A DNA stretch of 48,298 nt from Anderseniella sp. (GTDB taxonomy: Bacteria; Pseudomonadota; Alphaproteobacteria; Rhizobiales; Aestuariivirgaceae). Within the stretch, counting starts at the first letter, position 1, and each line of letters opens with the position of its first letter. A program made the translations under genes and the position numbers. Below the pieces are notes generated by a model. That model saw nothing but the letters and a program-made list of their open reading frames with translations. It searched no databases and was not told the origin of the DNA. Positions 23,661 through 33,496 of the stretch are shown here, in pieces. The stretch lies in assembly GCA_030626025.1 (NCBI GenBank), contig DAOUPT010000023.1, forward strand, positions 1 to 48,298, written 5' to 3'.

Positions 23661-25937
23661 GTGAAGATAAACTTGGGGAATATGAGGCGGATAGGCAAAA
23701 AATTGCGTTCGACCAGTACAGATCTTGCGCGCCTGGGGATGGCAGCCGGACTTGGAATTGTGCTGTCTTTTGCCGCTGGCATGCCCATTGCTAAGGCCGC
23801 CCCGACCAAACATGTAAAGCCGCAGCTTAAAACCCCGCCCAAAGGCACCCGCCTGCATGTGGTTACCGACAAATTGACCTATAATGCCAAAACAAAAATC
23901 GCTGTGGCAACCGGGAAGGTTGTGATTACCTACGGCAATTATGTGCTGGTCGCCTCCAAGGTGATTTATGACAAGCGCAACGACCGGATGCGCGCCACTG
24001 GCAGTGTTCATCTGCGCGAACCAGGCGGCAACATTCTCCAAGCCGATATCGCCCAGTTGCAAAACCGGTTTCGTGACGGATTCGCCCGCCATTTACGATT
24101 GTTGCTGACCAATGATGCGACATTAACGGCTGATTATGCCAAACGCCGCAATGGCAATCTGACGGTCTATCAGCATGTTACCTACACCCGCTGCAAGGAA
24201 TGTGTTCTGCCCAATGGTGAGCCGTTATGGCAAATCAGGTCGGTTGAGGTTACCCATAACGAAGATGAAGGGGTGATTTATCACAAGGACGCCAGTTTTG
24301 AATTTCTTGGTGCGACGGTTTTGTGGCTGCCGACGCTGAGCCACCCGGATCCGACAGTTAAACGCCGGACCGGCTTTTTAATCCCGCAGTTTAATTTTTC
24401 AAGCACTTATGGCTTTGGGGTTGGCACGCCTTATTTCATCAACCTTGCACCTAATTACGATGTCACTCTGAGACCGTTTTTTACCAGCAAGCAGGGACCG
24501 CTGGCCCGGGCTACGTGGCGACACCGGTTGGCCAAAGGTGAGTATAACGTCGATCTGGCAGGAATTTATCAGTTTAACAAAAATGTTACCCCGCCTGGTG
24601 ACACGCGTCTTAGGGGGTATGCCCGCACCACCGGCGATTTTGAGATCAACAAGCGCTGGTCATGGGGCTGGGATGCCGCGGCCATCAGTGATGAAACCTT
24701 TGCCCGACGCTATGATATTGATGGCCGCGTGGAATTGGTCAATCAGGTTTATCTAACCGGTGTCAATGATCGTAATTTCTTTTCTGCCCGGATGCTGCAC
24801 TTTCGCGGCCTGTTGGCACCTGATGCCAACAAAACCTTCCCGGTTGCCGCACCCTATTTGCGTTATAATTTGATGATGGACAAACCGGTATGGGGCGGTG
24901 ATCTGGGTTTTAATACCAATGTCTACAGCATTCACCGACGCCGATCACTTAGCCTTAGTCCGACAACGGCCAATCAGGCTGAAGACCAGACCAGGGCCAT
25001 TCTTGAAGCACACTGGAACCGGCGGATTGTCAGCGGGTCCGGTGCTGTAATCTCACCCTTTGCCCGTCTGCGCAGTGACGTTTTTATTACCAATCGACTG
25101 CCCGGTTCGACAAAAAAAGACAGAATAACCACCCGGCTTTTGCCAACCGCGGGGTTTGATGTGCGCTGGCCATTTGTGCGGAGCAGTGACCATGGCCAGC
25201 AAGTTCTAACCCCGGTCGTTCAGTTCATTACATCACCCAGTGAACACAAGAGTGACCGACTGAGCAACGAGGATTCGGTGTCACTGAACTTTGATTATTC
25301 CAATTTGTTTTTGCACAACCGGTTCACCGGTCAGGACCGGTTTGAAGGCGGCACGCGGATTAATGCCGGCATCATGAGCAACTGGTTGTTCAATGATGGT
25401 GGTTTTTTACGGTTAAGCGCCGGACAATCCTATCATCTTGCCGGCAAAAACAGTTTTACTTTCGGGTCGGGACTGAGCGGGGGATATTCTGATCTTGTTA
25501 TGGCCGTTGCCTTTCAACCCAATGAACATTTGCAATTTAGCTATCAGGCGAGAATTGACGACCGTTCTTTCAATTTCAAAACCCACGAAGCCGGATTGAC
25601 CGGCAATTATGGGGCGCTCTCGGGATCTATCAACTATCTTAACGTGGCTGCGGCCCCGGCCTATGGACGCCCTCTTAAACAGGAACAAGTCTGGGGTAAT
25701 GCGGAGTATTTCTTCTCTGATCGCTGGAGCGTTTTTGGTGGCGCGCGCTATGACCTTGCCCTTAACCGTTCGTTACAGCACACGGTAGGTCTTGGCTATC
25801 ATTGTGACTGTTTTGGCTTTAAGGTGGCTTACAAAGAAACAAATGCTACTGATCGTGATGCCAGGGCCTCACGGTCGCTGATTATGTCGATTGAATTTAA
25901 AACCCTTGGTTCGGGCACAGTAGGCGCCGGATTATAG
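23661..25937 (+). CDS. lptD: LPS-assembly protein LptD
   Basis: This 758-residue protein has a signal peptide (hydrophobic stretch about 25-46, cleavage after AKA), an OstA-type jelly-roll domain at about 65-160, and a large C-terminal beta-barrel. FLIPQFNFSSTYGFGVGTPYF is part of the barrel entry. Two Cys pairs are visible, C178/C181 (RCKEC) and C715/C717 (HCDC), fitting the disulphides needed between the N-terminal domain and the barrel. With LptE it inserts LPS in the outer membrane. The start may be GTG at 23661 or ATG at 23682; neither has an ideal ribosome site. It leads a surA-pdxA-rsmA-ADH operon. Confidence 0.95.
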   Translation: MKINLGNMRRIGKKLRSTSTDLARLGMAAGLGIVLSFAAGMPIAKAAPTKHVKPQLKTPPKGTRLHVVTDKLTYNAKTKIAVATGKVVITYGNYVLVASKVIYDKRNDRMRATGSVHLREPGGNILQADIAQLQNRFRDGFARHLRLLLTNDATLTADYAKRRNGNLTVYQHVTYTRCKECVLPNGEPLWQIRSVEVTHNEDEGVIYHKDASFEFLGATVLWLPTLSHPDPTVKRRTGFLIPQFNFSSTYGFGVGTPYFINLAPNYDVTLRPFFTSKQGPLARATWRHRLAKGEYNVDLAGIYQFNKNVTPPGDTRLRGYARTTGDFEINKRWSWGWDAAAISDETFARRYDIDGRVELVNQVYLTGVNDRNFFSARMLHFRGLLAPDANKTFPVAAPYLRYNLMMDKPVWGGDLGFNTNVYSIHRRRSLSLSPTTANQAEDQTRAILEAHWNRRIVSGSGAVISPFARLRSDVFITNRLPGSTKKDRITTRLLPTAGFDVRWPFVRSSDHGQQVLTPVVQFITSPSEHKSDRLSNEDSVSLNFDYSNLFLHNRFTGQDRFEGGTRINAGIMSNWLFNDGGFLRLSAGQSYHLAGKNSFTFGSGLSGGYSDLVMAVAFQPNEHLQFSYQARIDDRSFNFKTHEAGLTGNYGALSGSINYLNVAAAPAYGRPLKQEQVWGNAEYFFSDRWSVFGGARYDLALNRSLQHTVGLGYHCDCFGFKVAYKETNATDRDARASRSLIMSIEFKTLGSGTVGAGL

Positions 25938-26006
25938 AATTTAATGCCTTAACTTTGGCTTATTTTGATGATTGAAGCAGTGCTGCAGAACAATACCGGA
26001 TCGCCG

Positions 26007-27140
26007 ATGAAAAAATACTCAAATATCTCGTCTGTTGCAGCCACTCTCGCAGTAGCGTTGTTAACGACTGGTTGCTCATCCGGGGCATCGGTTGGCAATT
26101 ATTTGTGGGGGGATGACAGTCCTCCTGCGCAAACACAGGCCCGAACACCTGTCAACCAACAGGGACAAACAAATCTACCCGAGGCGCCGGCCGCTTCAAC
26201 CTATTCATATACGGCAAGTTCTGGCCCAGCAGGCAATCGGGCAGGTTTCAGCAAATTACCCAAAAACTCGCAACGGGTTTTTGTCGTGGTCAATGACCAA
26301 CCGATTACCGGCTATGATATTTCACAGCGCACCATCCTGAACAGGATTCTGGGCCGCCGCAAGAACTCCCGCAAAGACGTCTTGGAAGAACTGATAAATG
26401 ACGTCATTCAGGTAGGCGAAGCCAAACAGAATAAAGTCGACATTGATGACAAACGGATAAATGCTGCAATTGGCAATATGGCCGGTTCAACCGGTTCAAC
26501 GCCTGACCGGCTGAAAGCACAATTGAGAAAACAAGGCGTGGCGTTTTCTTCGCTCAAGCGACAGGTAAAAGCTTCTTTGGCTTTGCGCTGGCTGATGCAG
26601 AAACAGGGTGCCAAAGTTGGCAAAGTAACTGATGCCGATATCGACCGGAAGTTGCAAAAAATTAATTCCGACCCGCGGCGACAAGGCGTGACGGTTTATC
26701 TGATCAAGCAGGTTAATTTGCCGGTTGAACAAACCTCTTCAGCCATGGCCCCGCAATTGTTGCAGGCCCGAGCAATTGAAGCCCAGCAGATCGCCCGCAA
26801 ATATAAAGGCTGTTCTTCGTTACGCCGGGCTGCGAGCAACATTTATAATGTAAAAATCACCCGCACCATTCAAGCCGACAGCCGCAAGCTGCCTGGTGAC
26901 ATGCGCAAGTCATTGCGGAAGGCCGGTCGCAAACGGCTACTCGGTCCGATGCGAACCCGTAGCGGTATCCAGTTGATTGCCTTTTGCGGGATCCAGCGCA
27001 TTGAGCCGCCAAAGGCCACTCGTGAGCAGGCCAAAAATATCGTTGAGAATGAAAAATTCGGTCAGGCTGCCAACAACATTCTTAAAGGTCTGCGGCGTAA
27101 AGCTTTCATTGATTACAAAGTTGCATCTGCGCGACCATAA
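26007..27140 (+). CDS. surA: SurA-like periplasmic chaperone/peptidylprolyl isomerase
   Basis: This 377-residue protein follows lptD. After an N-terminal hydrophobic stretch and a linker, residues about 85-215 form the SurA N-terminal chaperone domain (VFVVVNDQPITGYDI, then RLKAQLRKQGVAFSSLK). A divergent parvulin-like region follows, with VYLIKQVNLPV. The signal ends LLTTGCSS with C23, so a lipoprotein is possible, although the lipobox is weak. The start at 26007 gives a proper signal peptide; earlier TTG/ATG starts at 25965-25968 would add an acidic extension. Its role is folding of outer-membrane proteins such as LptD. The stop overlaps the pdxA start (TAATG). Confidence 0.85.
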   Translation: MKKYSNISSVAATLAVALLTTGCSSGASVGNYLWGDDSPPAQTQARTPVNQQGQTNLPEAPAASTYSYTASSGPAGNRAGFSKLPKNSQRVFVVVNDQPITGYDISQRTILNRILGRRKNSRKDVLEELINDVIQVGEAKQNKVDIDDKRINAAIGNMAGSTGSTPDRLKAQLRKQGVAFSSLKRQVKASLALRWLMQKQGAKVGKVTDADIDRKLQKINSDPRRQGVTVYLIKQVNLPVEQTSSAMAPQLLQARAIEAQQIARKYKGCSSLRRAASNIYNVKITRTIQADSRKLPGDMRKSLRKAGRKRLLGPMRTRSGIQLIAFCGIQRIEPPKATREQAKNIVENEKFGQAANNILKGLRRKAFIDYKVASARP

Positions 27141-28159
27141 TGGCACCTCCCCTCCTAGCATTAACAATGGGTGAGCCGGGCAGTATTGCCGGTGAGATCA
27201 CAGGGCGGGCGTGGGCAAACTTCCGGGCACAGGGCGATTTGAGTTTTTTTGTGATTGGCGATGCTGACCATCTCAGATCAGCGAGCGGTGTACCGGTCAA
27301 GATCATCAAAACGCCAGATCAGGCCGAAAACAATTTTAGCAACACCCTGCCGGTTCTACATCAACCGATGAAAAAAGCCGCAACCCCGGGCATTGCTGAT
27401 CCGGAAAATGCAGCGAGTGTTATTGCATCAATTGACCGGGCGGTTGAGTTTGCAATGGCCGGACAAATTGGAGGGATTGTCACCAACCCTATTCAGAAAG
27501 AAAGCCTTTACGATGCCGGGTTCTCGTTTCAGGGACATACGGACTATCTGGCTCACCTCGCACAAAAAAACGGCAGTGATGCCAACCCGGTTATGATGCT
27601 GTCGACGCAGGATTTGCGAACCGTGCCGATCACGGTTCATATTGCCCTGAAAGAGGTTGCCGGGGCCTTGAGCAAAGATCTGATTATCGCCCAGACTCTG
27701 AGCACCGCTGAAGGTTTGTCGCGCTGGTTCGGGCTGGCCAGTCCACGCATTGGGGTTACCGGATTAAACCCGCATGCGGGTGAAAACGGATCGATGGGGA
27801 CTGAGGAGATCGAGTTTATTAGCCCGGCGATCAAGGAATTGCAGAACAAGGGGCTTGATGTTCGTGGCCCCCTGCCCGCTGATACGGTGTTTCATCAAGA
27901 AGCCCGGACGCACTACGATGTGTTCATGTGCATGTATCACGATCAAGCGCTTATTCCGGTTAAAACGCTGGGCTTTCATGACGGAGTCAACACGACGCTT
28001 GGTTTGCCATTTATCCGCACCTCGCCAGATCATGGCACGGCTTTGTCGCTGGCCGGAAAGGGTGTTGCAAATCCCTCCAGCCTGATTGCCGCCATTGGAC
28101 AGGCGGCTGGTATGGTTAAAAACGACCGGTTGCTTGCCGTTCCAGAGATAATAGCATGA
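27140..28159 (+). CDS. pdxA: 4-hydroxythreonine-4-phosphate dehydrogenase
   Basis: This 339-residue enzyme acts in pyridoxal phosphate synthesis. It has the N-terminal [15 protein letters not shown], the metal-binding His residues in FQGHTDYLA and [11 protein letters not shown], and [14 protein letters not shown] at the C-terminus. The motif GEPGSIAG differs slightly from the more common GDPAGIGPE but lies outside the metal site. It shares one base with the surA stop and overlaps rsmA by 4 bp, so translation is coupled on both sides. Confidence 0.95.
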   Translation: MAPPLLALTMGEPGSIAGEITGRAWANFRAQGDLSFFVIGDADHLRSASGVPVKIIKTPDQAENNFSNTLPVLHQPMKKAATPGIADPENAASVIASIDRAVEFAMAGQIGGIVTNPIQKESLYDAGFSFQGHTDYLAHLAQKNGSDANPVMMLSTQDLRTVPITVHIALKEVAGALSKDLIIAQTLSTAEGLSRWFGLASPRIGVTGLNPHAGENGSMGTEEIEFISPAIKELQNKGLDVRGPLPADTVFHQEARTHYDVFMCMYHDQALIPVKTLGFHDGVNTTLGLPFIRTSPDHGTALSLAGKGVANPSSLIAAIGQAAGMVKNDRLLAVPEIIA

Positions 28160-28989
28160 GCCGCGAGGATGGCCTGCCGCCATTGCGCGAGGTTATTGCT
28201 GAACATCAATTATCGGCCAAGAAAAACCTTGGCCAGAATTTTCTGCTCGACCTCAATCTAACCCGAAAAATTGCCCGCTCGGCCGGACCGCTCGAAGGCC
28301 ACACCATTGTCGAAATCGGACCGGGACCCGGCGGGCTAACCCGCGGGCTGCTAATGGAGGGGGCTAAAAAAGTCATTGCGGTTGAACGCGATGAACGGGT
28401 GTTACCCGCCCTTGAACAGATTAGCGCAGCCTACCCCGGACACCTCGAAATTATCAGCGGTGATGCGTTGGAAGTGAACTGGCCTGAAATTGTCGACGGC
28501 CCGACAAAAATTGTTGCCAATTTGCCCTACAATATCGCCACAGCTCTGCTGATTGGCTGGCTGACCAGCGATCAGTGGCCGCCGTGGTTCAGCTCGCTGA
28601 CCTTGATGTTTCAGAAAGAAGTGGCCGAGCGCATTGTGGCTGAATCCGGCAATAAAACCTTTGGCCGGTTGTCAGTATTATCCCAATGGCGGGCTGATGC
28701 CGAAAAACTGTTTGATGTGCCGAGACAGGCTTTCACACCACCACCGAAAGTAACCTCGTCCATTGTTCATATCACGCCCCATCAAAAGCCGCAGTTTGAT
28801 TGCAAAATGGATGCGCTGGAACGGGTGACGAAGGCGGCTTTCGGGCAGCGACGCAAAATGTTGCGGGCCAGCCTCAAAGGCATCTTGCCAAACCCCCAAC
28901 AAGTGTTGGAGAATGCCGGTATTGATCCTACTTTGAGAGCCGAACAGCTACAGGTAAAAGATTTTTGCGCGCTGGCAAAGCTGCTCTGA
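28156..28989 (+). CDS. rsmA: 16S rRNA dimethyladenosine transferase
   Basis: This 277-residue enzyme dimethylates two adjacent adenines in the 3' helix of 16S rRNA. Motifs are KKNLGQNFL at the start, [11 protein letters not shown] for SAM binding, and NLPYNIAT as the catalytic NxPY-type motif. FQKEVAERI and [12 protein letters not shown] are typical for RsmA. Its ATG overlaps the pdxA stop (ATGA). An alcohol dehydrogenase gene follows 16 bp downstream. Confidence 0.97.
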   Translation: MSREDGLPPLREVIAEHQLSAKKNLGQNFLLDLNLTRKIARSAGPLEGHTIVEIGPGPGGLTRGLLMEGAKKVIAVERDERVLPALEQISAAYPGHLEIISGDALEVNWPEIVDGPTKIVANLPYNIATALLIGWLTSDQWPPWFSSLTLMFQKEVAERIVAESGNKTFGRLSVLSQWRADAEKLFDVPRQAFTPPPKVTSSIVHITPHQKPQFDCKMDALERVTKAAFGQRRKMLRASLKGILPNPQQVLENAGIDPTLRAEQLQVKDFCALAKLL

Positions 28990-29005
28990 ACAGAAAGACC
29001 TTAAA

Positions 29006-30055
29006 ATGCACCGCCAATCGATGATTGCCTACAATACGCCGCTTGAACCGACCGAAATTGAAACCCCTGAGCCGAGCGGAACGCAGGTGCTGGTCAAGGT
29101 ATCCCATTGCGGTGTCTGCCATTCGGACCTGCATATGATTGACGGGTTTTTTGATCTGGGTGACGACAAAAAACTGGATGTTACCGGCGGGCGAGCGTTA
29201 CCATTCACACTTGGTCACGAGATTGCCGGAGAGGTGATTGCTTTGGGACCTGATGCGGACCTGGAGCTTCAGATTGGCCAGTCTTGTGCGGTTTATCCCT
29301 GGATTGGTTGTGGTGACTGCCCGATGTGTAAAACTGGTGATGAGCATTTGTGCAAGACCACCCACCATTTGGGCATCACGGTAGATGGTGGTTATGCCAG
29401 CCATGTGATGGTGCCTCACGCCCGATACATCCTCGATATTTCCGGCATTGATCGTGAAGTTGCAGGCGGGCTGATGTGTTCGGGTATCACCAGCTATGGT
29501 GCCCTGAAAAAAGCGCTGGCTTATAACCGTGGCGGACCGCTGGTTATCGTCGGGGCGGGTGGTGTTGGCATGATGGGTTTGCAACTGGCTAAATCGCTGT
29601 GGGATGGCCCTGTGGTGGTGGCTGATATTGATGAGGCAACCCGTGATGCAGCACTTGCAGCGGGAGCTGACCATATCTTTGACCCGCGCGACAAGGATGC
29701 CCGTAAATCAGTCTTTAAAGCCTGTGGCGCAGCAGATGCATCGATTGATTTTGTCGGGGCTGAAAGCTCTCTCTACTTTGCCCAGTCGGTTATCGGCAAA
29801 GGCGGGGCAGTTATTGTGGTTGGCCTGCTTGGTGGCAAATATTCAACGCCAATCCCAATGTTCCCTCTGCGGCCATTTTCTATTCACGGTACCTTTGTTG
29901 CTTCTTTGGGTGACACACAGGAACTTCTTGATCTGGTGCGTTCAGGCAAAGTGACACCACCGGCTGTCTCAACCCGACCGCTTGATCAGGCCAACCAGGC
30001 GCTAGATGATTTGCGCAATGGCCGAGTGATCGGACGGGTGGTTCTGGAGGTTTAG
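29006..30055 (+). CDS. Zinc-dependent alcohol dehydrogenase
   Basis: This 349-residue enzyme belongs to the medium-chain dehydrogenase family. Catalytic zinc ligands are in HCGVCHSDLH and GHE, and structural zinc is bound by the four Cys of GCGDCPMCKTGDEHLC. The NAD(P) site is VIVGAGGVGMMG (residues about 178-189), followed by VVADIDE, whose acidic residue favours NAD. The substrate is unknown. It is the last gene of the lptD unit, converges on the secreted-protein gene at 30058 with only two bases between, and is not a usual member of this operon. Confidence 0.93.
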   Translation: MHRQSMIAYNTPLEPTEIETPEPSGTQVLVKVSHCGVCHSDLHMIDGFFDLGDDKKLDVTGGRALPFTLGHEIAGEVIALGPDADLELQIGQSCAVYPWIGCGDCPMCKTGDEHLCKTTHHLGITVDGGYASHVMVPHARYILDISGIDREVAGGLMCSGITSYGALKKALAYNRGGPLVIVGAGGVGMMGLQLAKSLWDGPVVVADIDEATRDAALAAGADHIFDPRDKDARKSVFKACGAADASIDFVGAESSLYFAQSVIGKGGAVIVVGLLGGKYSTPIPMFPLRPFSIHGTFVASLGDTQELLDLVRSGKVTPPAVSTRPLDQANQALDDLRNGRVIGRVVLEV

Positions 30056-30057
30056 AG

Positions 30058-30576
30058 CTACCGCTTAAAACTTGCTTTAAACGCCTGGAAGCGTTTGCCG
30101 GTTTTGGGGTCGGTGGCGGTTAATGAACTGCGAAATGACTTGTTGCCCTTGAAGGCTATTGCCAGTGTTCCATTGACCGGCTTGCCGGATTTTTTATCTT
30201 TGCCAGAAAGGTTCATCACCACTTTGTCACCTTTGACTTTACCGCTGGCTCTAAAGCCGCCGATGCCCACAACCACAAGTTTTCCAGCGATGGCCTGACC
30301 GGCCTGATTGTATTTTAAGGTCCCGGTGGTCTCAAATTTTATATCGATACCCAGACATATGTAGCGCAGGGAAATCGTGGCGGCGCGCTTGGCCCATTTA
30401 GAAGAAAACCTGCACCTGACACGCTCGCTGGGCGCGCCGGGGCTTTTTCGAATTAAGCCGCCGCCGACCCAGACACCCGATATTCGTTCAGGAAGCTCGC
30501 CAGCGAAAATCGGATGGGCTGTCAGTGATGCGATAAAAAAGCCGGTCAGAAAAGCAAGTTGCTTAGTTTTCATCAC
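30058..30576 (-). CDS. Secreted basic protein of unknown function
   Basis: This 172-residue protein has a signal peptide (cleavage near IFA-GE) followed by SGVWVGGGLI, a CRFSSKW segment and a beta-rich region with repeated short G-x-hydrophobic strands (GKLVVVGIGGF, GKVKGDKVVMNL). It looks like a lipocalin-like or beta-barrel exported protein, but I do not recognise the family. It overlaps the end of the RND permease gene by 14 bp and is probably translated together with it, so it may be a partner of that permease. Confidence 0.7.
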   Translation of the reverse strand: MMKTKQLAFLTGFFIASLTAHPIFAGELPERISGVWVGGGLIRKSPGAPSERVRCRFSSKWAKRAATISLRYICLGIDIKFETTGTLKYNQAGQAIAGKLVVVGIGGFRASGKVKGDKVVMNLSGKDKKSGKPVNGTLAIAFKGNKSFRSSLTATDPKTGKRFQAFKASFKR

Positions 30577-32830
30577 TGTTACCTTTTAATTTTTCTGTCA
30601 TCAGAATTAAAGCCGGGAGCACTATTACCGCGGCAAATAAGGCAAGAACAAGGACCACGGACATATAATTGCCAAACGTGCGGATCGATGGCAGTTGTGA
30701 TAATTTCGTCACCACCATGCCGCTGGCCAGCAACAAGGTGGCGGCAAACAACACCGGGCCGGTTTTACTCAAGGTTCGTGACAATGCTTCGGGGAGGCTG
30801 CGACCCTGTTTTTCGATCTGCAGCCGGTTAACCACATGAATGGTATTGTCGATAGCAATGCCGAACGCGATGGTCAGAGCCAATACGCCAATCAGCGAAA
30901 ACGTGTTGCCGGTCGCATAAAGCCCGGCGGCCACCAATGTCAGCGGCAACAGGTTTGGTACTGCCGACAACAGGGCAAATTTCATTGAGCGGACAAAAAT
31001 TCCGACCATCAAAATGGTGATTAACACCGCCACGGCGAGAGAAAATTTCAGACCACCAATGACCAACGGGCTGGAATAGGCCGAGCGGGCGATGCCGCCA
31101 GAAATTGACAGCATGGCATCAGGATGTGCTGTGCGAATCGGGCCCAGTTCGAGCTCAATCCGGTCGAGAGCGATGCGGGTCTGAGCTGCGGTTTCATTGG
31201 GAATGTAGATTGTCATCAGCCAGGTTTTATTATCGCGCGAGACAATACGGTCGCGAAAACCTTTGGGCAGGCGGGCAATAACATCAGCCACCGCATCAGC
31301 GTCATTTGTATCAGTCGTACCCAGCCAGTCGAGCGCAGTGATGAATGAGAAAACAAAACGAATTCCACTCACCTTTTCAAGTTTTCGATGAGCGGCAACA
31401 AGAATCGGAGGCGGGCTAACGCTGGCGGTTTGGGTCTCGACCAAAATGCTAAATACATCGGCGCCGCCGAACTTCTCGTCAATTTTGTCGATGGCACGGT
31501 TGGCCGGACTGGCCTGGCTAAGAAAGTGCCGGTAATCATAATTTGTGCCGGTGTTGAAATAGGCGTAGCCCGAAACGACAAGGGCAATCAGACTGACAAC
31601 AGAAATTGCTGTGGTGCGGGTTTCTACGAAACGCCAAATGGCGCCGGAGACACGATCAAGCGCGTTGTTAAAATGATCAGATTTGGTTTCCTTGACCTGA
31701 TAGTTTTTCAACAAAATCATACTGAGAGCCGGGACAAGGGTAATCACTGCAATAAAAGCCAGAAATACCGAACCGGCACCGGCAGCGCCAAATTCACGCA
31801 CTGCGTTGGATGAGCTGAGAATGAGACTGGCGCAGGCAACCATGGTGGTCAGCGAGGTCATGGCGCAGGCCGGGCCGACATCGATAACAGCTTTGCGAAC
31901 CGCATCTTTGATATTTTTGCCAAGAGCCAGACCACGGCGTATGGTTTGCACCATATGCAACGCATCGCAAAAAGCGATCACCAGCACCAGGGTCGGCAGG
32001 ACGTTATTCATGGCGGTAACCGGCCGGTCGGTCAGGCCGAAGACACCCAGAAGCCATAGCACCGCGATAAGCGGAGGAATGGCTGATATGATGACCAAGC
32101 GCATATTGCGGAAGAATACAAAGCAGACAGCAATCGCCAAAAGTGCGCCCGCGACATTGAGCTTGTGCACATCCTGATTGAGTGATTTTAACACGTCATA
32201 GCGAATGGCCATGACGCCAGTCTGGACGATGTCCAGTCCGGCTGGCGGCGCAACGAGCTCAGTCAACTGCCTGACCTCATTCAGTGATTTGGCCACACCC
32301 TCAAGACCAGTTCCGGTTGCTTGAAACGAGATAATTATCATCGATGAGGTCAGGTCTTTGGACAACATCAAATCACCAATCAGCGGGTGACCGTACAGTT
32401 TTTCCAACAGCGCCGGTATGTCTTTTTCAGCCGGTAAGTCACTGGGCAAAATAGTTGGTGTATTGCCGTTTTTGTCAACTTTCTCTCTGGCAGAAAAAAT
32501 CGACGACACGCCGGTAACACCATCAATAAACTGTATTTCAAGATGCAAAGCACGGATGGCTTCGAGTTGTTTTGCAGTGTAGCGTTTTTTACTCTCGACC
32601 AGTAAAATCAATTGTTCACCATCGAACGGAAAGGCTTTTATCTGTCGGTCGGTGGCGCGCGAAACTGCGTTGTCGGCGCGAAAAACCTGACCGGGGTCGC
32701 CATCGAAAGTCAGGTGGAGGAGGCCATAAAAAGCAATGATGCAGGTCAGGAAAATCATTGCAATGCTGGTCAGCGGCCGTTGGAGGCAAACAAGTCCGAT
32801 CTTTTCGAGGCCAAAGCCAAAACGAGTCAT
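30563..32830 (-). CDS. RND superfamily permease (MMPL type)
   Basis: This 755-residue protein has about 12 membrane helices: one at 17-38, a block near 225-375, one near 405 and a block from about 620 to 745. Two large periplasmic loops lie between. AMNNVLPTLVLVIAFCDALHM and LTIAFGIAIDNTIHVV are the paired central helices with the acidic residues used for proton coupling. The closest groups are MMPL and hopanoid-transport-like RND proteins. No periplasmic adaptor or outer-membrane channel is adjacent, so it may move lipids or hydrophobic compounds within the envelope. It starts right at the gmk stop (TAGATG). Confidence 0.85.
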   Translation of the reverse strand: MTRFGFGLEKIGLVCLQRPLTSIAMIFLTCIIAFYGLLHLTFDGDPGQVFRADNAVSRATDRQIKAFPFDGEQLILLVESKKRYTAKQLEAIRALHLEIQFIDGVTGVSSIFSAREKVDKNGNTPTILPSDLPAEKDIPALLEKLYGHPLIGDLMLSKDLTSSMIIISFQATGTGLEGVAKSLNEVRQLTELVAPPAGLDIVQTGVMAIRYDVLKSLNQDVHKLNVAGALLAIAVCFVFFRNMRLVIISAIPPLIAVLWLLGVFGLTDRPVTAMNNVLPTLVLVIAFCDALHMVQTIRRGLALGKNIKDAVRKAVIDVGPACAMTSLTTMVACASLILSSSNAVREFGAAGAGSVFLAFIAVITLVPALSMILLKNYQVKETKSDHFNNALDRVSGAIWRFVETRTTAISVVSLIALVVSGYAYFNTGTNYDYRHFLSQASPANRAIDKIDEKFGGADVFSILVETQTASVSPPPILVAAHRKLEKVSGIRFVFSFITALDWLGTTDTNDADAVADVIARLPKGFRDRIVSRDNKTWLMTIYIPNETAAQTRIALDRIELELGPIRTAHPDAMLSISGGIARSAYSSPLVIGGLKFSLAVAVLITILMVGIFVRSMKFALLSAVPNLLPLTLVAAGLYATGNTFSLIGVLALTIAFGIAIDNTIHVVNRLQIEKQGRSLPEALSRTLSKTGPVLFAATLLLASGMVVTKLSQLPSIRTFGNYMSVVLVLALFAAVIVLPALILMTEKLKGNSDEN

Positions 32831-33496
32831 CTATAATTTTTCCAGCATTTCCCGCACGAAAGCCGACAGGCCGACGCGGCGAAAACGTTTAAGTCGTTCG
32901 GTCTTTAGGATGGCGGCAATCTCACCCTGACAGGTCTTTAAATCATCATTGATCACCACATAATCATATTCAGCCCAATGGCTGATTTCGTTGGAGGCCT
33001 GAGCCATGCGTTTGGCGACAACGCTGGCTTTATCCTGAGCCCGGTTGATGAGACGGTCGTGCAGGTCATCGGCCGATGGCGGCAGTACAAAAACCCGTAC
33101 CAGATCATCGCGCAGTTTTTCATGTACCTGCTGGGTGCCCTGCCAGTCGATATCAAACAGCACATCGCGACCTGCGGCCAGCCAGTCTTCGACCGGTTTG
33201 CGCGGGGTGCCGTAGCCGTTATCAAATACCATGGCGGATTCGAGCAATTCATCATTTTTTTGCATGTGCTGAAACTTGTCCAGCGAGATAAAATGATAAT
33301 CCGTGCCGTCTACTTCACCCGAGCGCGGTGGCCGGGTTGTGACCGATACCGACATTTGAATGGCGTTGTCGGTTTCGAGCAGATGACGGGCCAGGGTTGA
33401 TTTACCGGCACCTGAGGGTGAGGAAAGGACCAGCACCAGACCACGGCGGGAAATCTCGGAAGACTTGTTATTGTCATTATGTGGCGTGTCACTCAA
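32831..33496 (-). CDS. gmk: Guanylate kinase
   Basis: This 221-residue kinase converts GMP to GDP. The P-loop is SSPSGAGKST at 25-34, and the GMP-binding region contains SVTTRPPRSGEVDGTDYHF. The DIDWQGTQQV segment follows. The N-terminal extension of about 18 residues is polar. It overlaps yicC by 8 bp, as is common for this pair, and is followed directly by the RND permease gene. Confidence 0.97.
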   Translation of the reverse strand: MSDTPHNDNNKSSEISRRGLVLVLSSPSGAGKSTLARHLLETDNAIQMSVSVTTRPPRSGEVDGTDYHFISLDKFQHMQKNDELLESAMVFDNGYGTPRKPVEDWLAAGRDVLFDIDWQGTQQVHEKLRDDLVRVFVLPPSADDLHDRLINRAQDKASVVAKRMAQASNEISHWAEYDYVVINDDLKTCQGEIAAILKTERLKRFRRVGLSAFVREMLEKL

